DNA of 10,893 nucleotides from DASVXQ01 sp046727955. Lineage in GTDB: Bacteria; Actinomycetota; CALGFH01. This document shows positions 1 to 5,308 of this stretch, in pieces. The position numbers and the translations under genes were made by a program. The stretch lies in NCBI GenBank assembly GCA_046727955.1, contig JBKPDO010000356.1, positions 1 through 10,893 on the forward strand. The letters run 5' to 3'. The notes under the pieces were generated by a model. The model was given only the letters and a program-made list of their open reading frames with translations, was not told the origin of the DNA and made no database searches. Position 1 is the first letter of the stretch; the number at the start of each line of letters is the position of its first letter.

Positions 1-245
1 GGCTCGCCGGCCTCGCCCCGGACGCCAGCATCATCCTGGGCGAGGCCGCCGGGGGGCTCCAGGCCACCCTCGATCAGGCCGGCATTCCCGTCACCGGGGA
101 CACCCTCCTCGCGTGGCTGGCCGGCGCGGCCTGGTACGCGGGCGCCTTCGACCCCGAGCCGGTCGCCGTGCGGACGCGGCGGCTGGAGCGCGCCGAAGAG
201 GTCGCCTGCGTCCTGCGTGACCGGCAGGCGGGACGTCGCTGGTGA
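1..245 (+). CDS. Hypothetical protein, 5'-truncated
   Basis: An open frame runs from the window edge (first full codon at 3) to TGA at 243-245, giving the last 80 residues of a protein whose start lies outside. It contains an Ala/Gly-rich stretch, a LAWLAGAAWYAGAF segment around visible residues 36-49 and an Arg-rich tail ending in RQAGRRW. I do not recognise a family. Its stop overlaps the GTG start of the RusA-like gene (GTGA, 242-245), so it belongs to the same translationally coupled operon. That overlap and the operon setting are the main support that the frame is real. Confidence 0.6.
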   Translation, partial: LAGLAPDASIILGEAAGGLQATLDQAGIPVTGDTLLAWLAGAAWYAGAFDPEPVAVRTRRLERAEEVACVLRDRQAGRRW

Positions 246-655
246 GCGCCGCGCCGCGCGAGGTGGCCGCGCCGCGCGCGTGGATGCTGGTGATCCTGTT
301 GCCGAGCGGCCGGGTGCGCAGCGCCAACGAGGACCACCGCACCGGCCGCTGGTCGGTCACCACCGAGCGGGCGCTGTGGAGGCAGGCCGCCTTCTACGAG
401 GCCAAGCGGGTCCGCGTCCCGCCGCTGCTTGAGGCCCGTGTCGCGCTGACGATCCACCTGCGCAACTGGCGGCGCGCCGACCCGCAGAACTACCCGAGCG
501 CGTCCAGCGTCAAGGGCCTGCTCGACGGCCTGGTGGCCGCCCGGGTCCTCCGCGACGACCGACCGCCGTACCTGCGCCTCGACATGCCCATCCTCGCGCC
601 GCAGGACGGCCAACTCCCGAGCGTCGTCGCCGAGATCACCGAGGTGCTGCCGTGA
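242..655 (+). CDS. RusA-like Holliday junction resolvase
   Basis: A 137-residue protein from a GTG that overlaps the previous stop. The layout fits RusA-family crossover junction endonucleases, which cut four-way DNA junctions during phage replication and recombination. Seen in the sequence are an early beta-strand (WMLVILLPSGRVRSANEDHR, 14-33), a second strand ending in the acidic motif RADPQN (78-83), the helix SVKGLLDGLV (89-98) and VLRDDRP (102-108). Asp80, Lys91, Asp95 and Asp105/106 sit where the family carries metal-binding and catalytic residues (D..N, K..LD, DD). The length is near the usual 120-140. The assignment is by motif spacing; individual catalytic roles are inferred. The stop overlaps the GTG of the next gene (GTGA, 652-655). 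Confidence 0.72.
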   Translation: MSAAPREVAAPRAWMLVILLPSGRVRSANEDHRTGRWSVTTERALWRQAAFYEAKRVRVPPLLEARVALTIHLRNWRRADPQNYPSASSVKGLLDGLVAARVLRDDRPPYLRLDMPILAPQDGQLPSVVAEITEVLP

Positions 656-1320
656 ACACGATCCCCGGCGTCACCTTCCGGCCGATCCAGCAGTGGCCCG
701 GCCGGCGCACCCCCTGGAGCGAGCGGCGCACCACCTACCAGTTCAAGGCCGGCTGGTCCTCGACGATCGAGCTGCTGGAGCGCGAGCTGCGGCTGCTGGA
801 CGCCCGCAGCGTCGTGCTGCAGCTGGACCTGCCCGAGCGGAAGATCCGCCGCGACGGGCTGCCCTACGCTCACGCCCGCCCGGGCCATCCGGGCGTGATC
901 CTCTCGTTCGAGTCCCGCCACGGGCCGCTGTCGTTCGCCAACGACACCTACCACGACTGGGAGATCAACCTCCGCACCATCGCGCTCACGCTGGAGGCGC
1001 TCCGCTCCGTCGACCGGTACGGCGCGACCAAGGGCGGCCAGCAGTACACCGGGTGGCAAGCCATCTCGCCGCCCGCGCCGGCCGCCGAGCCGATGACGGT
1101 CGAGCAGGCCGCCCGGTTCATCGCCGAGCAGCACCCGCTCGCCGATCCCGACCGGGTCCGCCAGATCCTCCAGGACGAAGGTGGCGCCCGGGAGCGGTGC
1201 TACCGGATCGCCGCGCGCCGCCTGCATCCCGACGCCGGCGGCAGCCACGAGGCGTTCACGCGGCTCCAGGAGGCCAAGCGCATCCTCGATGAGCACGGCG
1301 GAGGTGGAGCGCGGCCATGA
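652..1320 (+). CDS. J-domain (DnaJ-like) protein, C-terminal HPD motif
   Basis: A 222-residue protein from GTG at 652. The N-terminal 130 residues are not recognised by me; they are rich in Trp, Arg and Glu and include LLERELRLLDARSVVLQLDL (41-60). Residues about 150-215 form a J-domain: YRIAARRLHPDAGGSHEAF with the invariant His192-Pro193-Asp194, then a helix (TRLQEAKRIL). J-domains stimulate the ATPase of Hsp70 (DnaK). Similar proteins with a C-terminal J-domain are common in actinobacteriophage genomes, where the partner is presumed to be the host DnaK. No Gly/Phe region or Cys-rich zinc domain is present, so this is not a canonical DnaJ. The stop overlaps the next ATG (ATGA, 1317-1320). 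Confidence 0.75.
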   Translation: MNTIPGVTFRPIQQWPGRRTPWSERRTTYQFKAGWSSTIELLERELRLLDARSVVLQLDLPERKIRRDGLPYAHARPGHPGVILSFESRHGPLSFANDTYHDWEINLRTIALTLEALRSVDRYGATKGGQQYTGWQAISPPAPAAEPMTVEQAARFIAEQHPLADPDRVRQILQDEGGARERCYRIAARRLHPDAGGSHEAFTRLQEAKRILDEHGGGGARP

Positions 1321-1640
1321 TCGACGCCGCCCGCGCCGACAAGGTGCACGAGATCCTCGCCATCGGCCGCACCGCCAACCACGCGCCCGGGCGCACCGAC
1401 GCTGAGCAGACCAAGAACCGCGCGATCGGCGACCAGGTCCTCGCCGGGATGGCCGAGTGCTGCGCCCTGCTCGGCATCCCGATGAACGCCCAGACCGCCG
1501 CCGCGTACGCCCTCGGCGTGCTGCACGCCACCGACGAGCTGGACCCGCATCTCGGTGACCCGCCGTGCCTGAGCGGCCACCTGGTGCTGCTGTACGCGCG
1601 CGCCGCGATGCTCGCCGACCAGGACGAGGTGGGGCCGTGA
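1317..1640 (+). CDS. Hypothetical protein
   Basis: A 107-residue, mostly helical-looking protein from ATG at 1317 inside the previous stop; its own stop overlaps the next GTG (GTGA, 1637-1640). Alternating charged and Ala-rich segments (KVHEILAIG at 9-17, AMLADQDE near the end) suggest a small helical fold. Cys48 and Cys49 sit together in GMAECCALLGI and Cys84 lies in a loop; there is no metal-binding pattern, signal peptide or membrane segment. I do not recognise a family. Coupled overlaps on both sides support it as a real operon member. Confidence 0.6.
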   Translation: MIDAARADKVHEILAIGRTANHAPGRTDAEQTKNRAIGDQVLAGMAECCALLGIPMNAQTAAAYALGVLHATDELDPHLGDPPCLSGHLVLLYARAAMLADQDEVGP

Positions 1641-2002
1641 CGCACGGGACGCGCTCCGCCTACAACGCCGGCTGCCGCTGCGACGACTGCCGCGCGGCGC
1701 AGCGGCTCTACCAGCGGGGCTACTACGCACGGACCAAGCACGCCCGAGGCGATAAGCTCGACCCGGCCAACTGCGGCACCAAGGCGCAGTACGACTACCA
1801 CCGCTGCCGCTGCACGGCGTGCCGGAAGGCCAACGCGGACTACATGTGGCGGCTGCGCGCCATCAAGAACGGCACGCCAGAACTCCTTGAGCAGCCACGG
1901 CGCGACCGCCGTCTGCGGCCGCCGAAGACCAACGCGGCGCTGCCGCCCGGCTCACGGCTGGACGAGCGCGAGCGGGCGATCCTCGAAGGGCTGCTCGCAT
2001 GA
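1637..2002 (+). CDS. Cys-rich protein with duplicated CRCxxC motif
   Basis: A 121-residue basic protein. I chose GTG at 1637 because it overlaps the upstream stop and places the first motif at the N terminus. Two related units are visible: HGTRSAYNAGCRCDDCRAA (3-21, Cys13/15/18) and CGTKAQYDYHRCRCTACRKA (46-65, Cys46/57/59/62). Both follow GTxxxY...CRCxxCRxA, so they look like an internal duplication of a small metal-binding module. Such CRCxxC modules occur in short actinobacterial phage-type proteins; their role is unknown to me. The basic tail (RRDRRLRPPK, 88-97) would suit nucleic-acid binding, which is inference. The stop overlaps the next ATG (1999-2002). Confidence 0.68.
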   Translation: MTHGTRSAYNAGCRCDDCRAAQRLYQRGYYARTKHARGDKLDPANCGTKAQYDYHRCRCTACRKANADYMWRLRAIKNGTPELLEQPRRDRRLRPPKTNAALPPGSRLDERERAILEGLLA

Positions 2003-2478
2003 CCCGCCCCCGCACCCACGAGGAGTGGGCCCGTGACCAGATCAGCGGGCTGGTCGGCGACTACGTGGCGCTGGAGTCGATCGTGGCGCGCGCAAGCGGA
2101 CACGGCCCGGGCGGCAACGGCACGGGCCTGCCGGTCCGCGAGGACGTGGTCGACCTGCAGCGGGAGATCGAGCGGGCCGCGCTGCGGCTGCGCTACCGCG
2201 CCGCGGTGCTCCTCGGCCGCAAGGTCCCCCGCATCCCGCTGTCCCGCCGCTTCTACCTGCCGTGCCCGTACTGCGGGGCGAACTCGCTGTGGGTCGAGCC
2301 GGACGGCTGGTACGTGCTCTGCGGCAATCAGGGCTGCCGCGACGCGGAGGGCCGCCGGCATGAGTGGCACGACTGGGCCGAGCTCGAGCACCTGCACGAC
2401 ATGGTCGCCGCGCTCATCGCCGAGGCGATCGACAACCCGACCTCCCCTGAACCCCACCAACAGGAGCAGACCGCATGA
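1999..2478 (+). CDS. Zinc-ribbon hypothetical protein
   Basis: A 159-residue protein from ATG at 1999. Residues 48-75 form an amphipathic Arg/Glu-rich helix (DVVDLQREIERAALRLRYRA). A zinc-ribbon-like element follows: CPYC (Cys89, Cys92), a WVEPDGWYVL hairpin, and CGNQGC (Cys108, Cys113). A second acidic helix (EWHDWAELEHLHDMVAALIA) and a Pro/Gln-rich tail end the protein. Zinc ribbons of this kind usually bind nucleic acid or proteins; no enzyme motif is seen. A helix-ribbon-helix layout is frequent in uncharacterised actinophage proteins. The stop overlaps the start of the BldC-like gene (ATGA, 2475-2478). Confidence 0.66.
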   Translation: MTRPRTHEEWARDQISGLVGDYVALESIVARASGHGPGGNGTGLPVREDVVDLQREIERAALRLRYRAAVLLGRKVPRIPLSRRFYLPCPYCGANSLWVEPDGWYVLCGNQGCRDAEGRRHEWHDWAELEHLHDMVAALIAEAIDNPTSPEPHQQEQTA

Positions 2479-2708
2479 CGCAGACCCCGACCCCCACCCG
2501 CCCCGTCCGCTCGACCCGCTACCTCACGACCTCCGAGGTGGCCGAGATCCTCCAGGTGGCGCCCAAGACCGTGAGCCGCTGGGCGAAGGAGGGCAAGCTC
2601 CCGCACGGCAAGACCATGGGCGGGCACTGCAGGTTCCCCGAACGGGAGATCCGCACGATCGCCGACGCGCTGTTCCAGGCCGCCACGGTCGGGGAGGCCG
2701 CCCGGTGA
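2475..2708 (+). CDS. BldC/MerR-type helix-turn-helix DNA-binding protein
   Basis: A 77-residue protein. After a Pro/Thr-rich leader, residues 17-36 (YLTTSEVAEILQVAPKTVSR) form a winged helix-turn-helix start, and W36AKEGKLPHGKTMGGHCRF gives the wing with the GGHxRF signature shared by MerR-type domains, BldC and phage excisionases. Residues 57-67 form the closing helix. The protein lacks an effector or dimerisation domain, so it is either a small transcription regulator or a recombination directionality (Xis-like) factor. BldC-like regulators are common in Actinobacteria and their phages. Lying mid-operon, it could autoregulate, but no operator is evident because the upstream gene overlaps its start. 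Confidence 0.82.
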   Translation: MTQTPTPTRPVRSTRYLTTSEVAEILQVAPKTVSRWAKEGKLPHGKTMGGHCRFPEREIRTIADALFQAATVGEAAR

Positions 2709-3076
2709 GCGCTGACCAGACCGCTGACCAGACCAGCGACGCCGTGTTCGACGAGTTCGTGATCCTGGAGTTGATGGGACACCGTCGTCTCGCTGGCCGC
2801 CTGCGCGAGCAGGAGATCGCGGGGGAGGGGTTCCTGCGCCTCGACGTGTATCCGGGCGACGCGACCGAGCCGATCGCTACGCAGTACTACCGGCCCGGCG
2901 CGGTCTACTGCATCACCCCGACCACCGAGGCGATGGCCCGCCAGGTCGCCCAGGGTACCGACCCGGGGCCGGTCAAGCGCTGGGAGCTGCCCGCACCCAC
3001 CGGCAGCGCCGGCCCACCCGAGGAGTACGACCCCGACCTTGAGGACTTCGACGACCATGACGAGGGGCAGCCATGA
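2705..3076 (+). CDS. Conserved phage-type hypothetical protein with acidic tail
   Basis: A 123-residue protein from GTG at 2705 overlapping the HTH gene stop (GTGA). The core FDEFVILELMGHRRLAGR (15-32) followed by GEGFLRLDVY (40-49) and PIATQYYRPGAVYCITPTTE (56-75) is predicted beta-rich. I recall the ELMGHR..AG sequence type from uncharacterised proteins of actinobacterial phage-like regions, but I know no function. The last 20 residues are strongly acidic (EEYDPDLEDFDDHDE, 106-120), a low-complexity tail that might bind basic partners or mimic DNA charge; that is speculation. The stop overlaps the next ATG (ATGA, 3073-3076). Confidence 0.66.
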   Translation: MSADQTADQTSDAVFDEFVILELMGHRRLAGRLREQEIAGEGFLRLDVYPGDATEPIATQYYRPGAVYCITPTTEAMARQVAQGTDPGPVKRWELPAPTGSAGPPEEYDPDLEDFDDHDEGQP

Positions 3077-3612
3077 GCGCCGCCAGGTACCGCAAGAAGC
3101 CCGTCGAGGTCGACGCCGTCCGCTGGGATGGCACCAACATGGGCGAGATCGCCGCCATGTTCCCCGATGACCTCAAGGCGATTACCCCGATGGGCCGCTC
3201 CGGCGAGTCGCTCACCATCCGCACCCTCGAAGGCAACATGACCGCCGCCAGGGGTGACTGGATCATCCGTGGCGTGAAGGGCGAGCCGTACCCATGCAAG
3301 CCGGACATCTTCGAGGCGACCTACGAGCTGGTGGAGCAGGCCGTCGGCCAGCAGCTCGCCATGGATGTCGTGGTGAACGGCTGGAGCTACAAGATCCCAG
3401 CGACGCCAGCCACCACGCTGGACCAGCTCGTCGCTGACGCGCTCGCCAAGGGTAACCACACCGGCCGCCCGGCAAGCGACTGGGAGGTCCGGGACGCTGC
3501 TGGGGTGTGGCTTAACCCGTACAGCTCGAAGACGCTGGAGGAGCTGAACCTCCATCGGGGCGGGCCTGACACTCGCCTGTTCCTCAACCTGAAGGCTGGG
3601 GCTGGCGGCTGA
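3073..3612 (+). CDS. Phage-type domain fused to DUF2604-like ubiquitin-like domain ending in GG
   Basis: A 179-residue protein of two parts. Residues 5-88 (YRKKPVEVDAVRWDG ... LTIRTLEGNMTAARGDWIIR ... PYPCKPDIFEATYE) match a small domain I know from many phage genomes, with no assigned function. Residues 97-179 look like a beta-grasp ubiquitin-like domain of the DUF2604 type: VVVNGWSYKI, a TTLDQLVADALAK helix, WEVRDAAGVWLN, and the end LFLNLKAGAGG. The exposed C-terminal Gly-Gly is the hallmark of ubiquitin-like proteins that are activated and conjugated or used as sulfur carriers. No E1, E2 or JAB protease lies in this window, so conjugation is untested inference. The stop TGA shares its A with the ASCH start ATG at 3612. 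Confidence 0.72.
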   Translation: MSAARYRKKPVEVDAVRWDGTNMGEIAAMFPDDLKAITPMGRSGESLTIRTLEGNMTAARGDWIIRGVKGEPYPCKPDIFEATYELVEQAVGQQLAMDVVVNGWSYKIPATPATTLDQLVADALAKGNHTGRPASDWEVRDAAGVWLNPYSSKTLEELNLHRGGPDTRLFLNLKAGAGG

Positions 3613-3649
3613 TGCGCGCCCTCACCGTCACCCAGCCCTGGGCGAGCCT
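3612..3649 (+). pseudogene. ASCH-domain protein gene, N-terminal piece split by transposon
   Basis: Twelve codons (MRALTVTQPWAS) plus CT of the next codon form the start of an ASCH-domain gene. The QPWASL sequence is the conserved opening of this family. The frame resumes at 9815 after the transposon; joining 3649 to 9815 gives 154 codons including stop, with no frame change. The ATG overlaps the preceding TGA (TGATG), so the intact gene was coupled to the upstream operon. By chance or otherwise, this start codon stays in frame without a stop into tnpA (3612-4937), so a fusion protein is possible. Confidence 0.88.
3644..3649. repeat. Left copy of GAGCCT crossover hexamer
   Basis: GAGCCT directly precedes the left transposon end; the same hexamer follows the right end at 9809-9814. 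Excising the element plus one copy restores the ASCH frame exactly. Tn554 and its relatives use tyrosine recombinases with a short core of about 6 bp at each junction, so I read this as the crossover core rather than a target duplication made by staggered cuts. Confidence 0.8.
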
Positions 3650-3670
3650 TTCTCTTGGGTCCGCCACCTG
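3650..3670. repeat. Left terminal inverted repeat
   Basis: The left end begins TTCTCTTGGG and runs to CCACCTG. It is an imperfect inverted copy of the right end (9786-9808, reverse complement beginning TTCTCTGGGGG and ending AACCTG); about 18 of the 21 bases align with small gaps. Such ends are expected recombinase binding sites. Confidence 0.78.
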
Positions 3671-3709
3671 TTGTGGGACGTTGCGTAGGCGGTCGGTATG
3701 GCCGGTTAT
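3671..3709 (+). promoter_or_regulatory. Candidate promoter region for the tnp operon
   Basis: Two overlapping sigma70-like arrangements are visible: TTGTGG (3671-3676) with CGGTAT (3694-3699), and TTGCGT (3681-3686) with GGTTAT (3704-3709), both with 17-base spacers. They match consensus only partly. The second also forms an inverted repeat, GTTGCGTAGGC (3680-3690) against GGTTATGCAAC (3704-3714), 8 of 11 bases, which could be an operator or recombinase arm site. The location, between the transposon end and tnpA, is the main support. Confidence 0.3.
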
Positions 3710-3716
3710 GCAACGG

Positions 3717-3728
3717 TTCTCTTCGGGT
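3717..3728. repeat. Subterminal copy of the transposon end sequence
   Basis: TTCTCTTCGGGT repeats the outermost left-end sequence TTCTCTTGGGT (3650-3660) in direct orientation, differing by one inserted C. It lies 67 bases inside the end. Repeated end motifs like this often serve as extra recombinase binding sites. No equally good second copy was found at the right end. Confidence 0.5.
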
Positions 3729-3730
3729 GT

Positions 3731-3775
3731 AGCTCTGTGGCTCCTTGTTGCCTCAACCGAGGAGGAGCCAGAGCT
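3731..3775 (+). promoter_or_regulatory. Hairpin sequestering the tnpA ribosome binding site
   Basis: AGCTCT (3731-3736) and GGCTCC (3739-3744), separated by a GT bulge, pair with GGAGCC (3764-3769) and AGAGCT (3770-3775). This gives a 12-bp stem around a 19-base loop. The Shine-Dalgarno sequence GGAGGAG (3761-3767) lies partly in the 3' arm, and the GTG start is two bases after the stem. RNA folded this way should translate tnpA poorly, a known way for transposons to limit expression from read-through transcripts. Confidence 0.6.
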
Positions 3776-3776
3776 C

Positions 3777-4937
3777 GTGCGAGCGTTTCCCGTGAAGCTG
3801 CCGTCAGGGACCCGGTACTGGACGGTCCTCGACGACGAGATGGAGATGGTACCGGCCGCCGACCGGTTCTTGCGCAACGCCCGGTTCGGGCGTGACCAGG
3901 CCGAGTCGACGACCAAGGCATACGCCGGTGGGGTCGCGCTGTTCCTGCGCTGGTGCGACCAGACCGGCCGGGACTGGCGGACGGCGGCCCGCGACCTGGC
4001 CCTGTTCATGACCTGGCTGAAGTTCACGCCCGGACGGGCGGACGCCCACCAGGTGGTCAAGGGGCCGGGCGCGGTGCCGGTCCGCGGGCAGCGGCGCATC
4101 AACCGGGTTCTGGTCGCGGTCCGGGGGTTCTTGGCGTTCGCGGTCGCCAGCGACCAGGTGCCGGCGTGGGTGCTCGGGCAGCTCTACGAGCTGGCCGACA
4201 CCCGGGACCTGCCGATCGAGGCGCTGGGCGAGAACACCAAGCTGACCTACCGGCTGCGCGCCCAGCATCGCCTGCACGAGCCGGAGACGCCGGTCGACCG
4301 CGCCACCGACGAGGAGATCGTGGCGCTGGTGTGCGCGTGCCGCTCGGCGCGGGATCGGCTGATCGTGCTGCTGATGGCCAGGGCCGGGCTGCGCCGCGGC
4401 GAGGTCGCCGGGCTGCGGCGCAGCGACCTGCACCTGCTGGTCGACAACCGCAGCCTCGGCTGCACGGTCCAGGGCGCCCACGTGCACGTCGAGCGCCGCG
4501 ACAACCCCAACGGCGCCTGGGCGAAGTCCCGCAGGATGCGGGCGGTGCCGGTGGACTTCCTGGTCGTGCAGGCCATCGACCAGTACGTCGCCGAACGCCA
4601 CGCCTGCCCCGAGGCGCTGGACAGCGACTTCCTGCTGGTCAACCTGTTCCGGGCGCCGCTGGGCCACCCGATCAAGCCGGACGCGATCAACGAGCTGATC
4701 AGCCGGTTGGCCCGTCAGGCAGGGATCGGCCGGCGGCTCACCCCGCACATGGCCCGGCACGCGTTTGCCGGCAACGTCGCCGACGCCGGCGCGGGCCTGG
4801 ACGTGCTGCAAGTCCTGCTGGGCCACCGCCACCCGTCCTCGTCGCGGCCCTACCTGCATCCCAACGCCGGGCGGCTGCGCGCCGCGGTCGAGCGGGTGGG
4901 GAGCCCTCGTGTGCCGAGCGGGGAGGTTGCCCAGTGA
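3777..4937 (+). CDS. tnpA: TnpA-type tyrosine recombinase
   Basis: A 386-residue site-specific recombinase that cuts and rejoins DNA at the element ends through a phosphotyrosine. I chose GTG at 3777 because a strong Shine-Dalgarno (GGAGGAG, 3761-3767) lies nine bases upstream and the protein then begins just before the conserved region; the frame is open back to the ASCH ATG at 3612. Residues about 35-135 are the core-binding domain; the catalytic domain follows from about 178. Catalytic residues seen: Arg206 in RAGLRRGEVAGL, His324 and Arg327 in PHMARHAF, His350 in LLGHRHP, and nucleophile Tyr359 in SRPYLHP. All five are intact. The stop overlaps the MazG-like gene start (GTGA, 4934-4937), as the first gene of the transposition operon. 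Confidence 0.9.
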   Translation: MRAFPVKLPSGTRYWTVLDDEMEMVPAADRFLRNARFGRDQAESTTKAYAGGVALFLRWCDQTGRDWRTAARDLALFMTWLKFTPGRADAHQVVKGPGAVPVRGQRRINRVLVAVRGFLAFAVASDQVPAWVLGQLYELADTRDLPIEALGENTKLTYRLRAQHRLHEPETPVDRATDEEIVALVCACRSARDRLIVLLMARAGLRRGEVAGLRRSDLHLLVDNRSLGCTVQGAHVHVERRDNPNGAWAKSRRMRAVPVDFLVVQAIDQYVAERHACPEALDSDFLLVNLFRAPLGHPIKPDAINELISRLARQAGIGRRLTPHMARHAFAGNVADAGAGLDVLQVLLGHRHPSSSRPYLHPNAGRLRAAVERVGSPRVPSGEVAQ

Positions 4938-5308
4938 CCACCAAGGCGGCAATGCTCACACCGGCGGCGTCCGAGCGGGTGGCCCTGGTGCTCGAGGTCG
5001 TTGCCCGCGCGACCGCGTGGCTGGACGCCCACAACGGCCGCAGCCAGCACGAGGTCACCCACCGCATCCTCAAGCTGGTCGAGGAGGTCGGCGAGGTCGC
5101 CCAGGCCCCCATCGGCCAGCTCGGGCAGAACCCGCGCAAGGGCGTCACCCACAGCCGCGACGATGTCGCCGCCGAGCTGGCCGACGTGGTCGTCACGGCG
5201 CCGGTCGCGCTGCACAGCCTCGACCTTGACCCGGCCACGGTCCTGGCGTGCAAGGCGCGGGCGATCGCCGCCCGCCTGGAGGGTGCGGATGCGGAGGCCG
5301 TCCGATGA
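4934..5308 (+). CDS. MazG-like nucleotide pyrophosphohydrolase
   Basis: A 124-residue protein from GTG at 4934, seven bases after GGGAGG (4921-4926). The all-helical MazG-like signature is clear: LVEEVGEVAQA (EExxE at 50-54) and VAAELADVVVTA (ExxD at 81-84), which together bind Mg2+ for cleaving nucleoside triphosphates to monophosphate and pyrophosphate. The length fits a single-domain member. It sits between tnpA and tnpB with 4-bp overlaps on both sides, so it is co-translated with the recombinases and is not loose cargo. Its substrate and role in transposition are unknown; clearing non-canonical nucleotides or tuning (p)ppGpp-like signals are possibilities only. It is not the full MazG of housekeeping type. 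Confidence 0.82.
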   Translation: MTTKAAMLTPAASERVALVLEVVARATAWLDAHNGRSQHEVTHRILKLVEEVGEVAQAPIGQLGQNPRKGVTHSRDDVAAELADVVVTAPVALHSLDLDPATVLACKARAIAARLEGADAEAVR

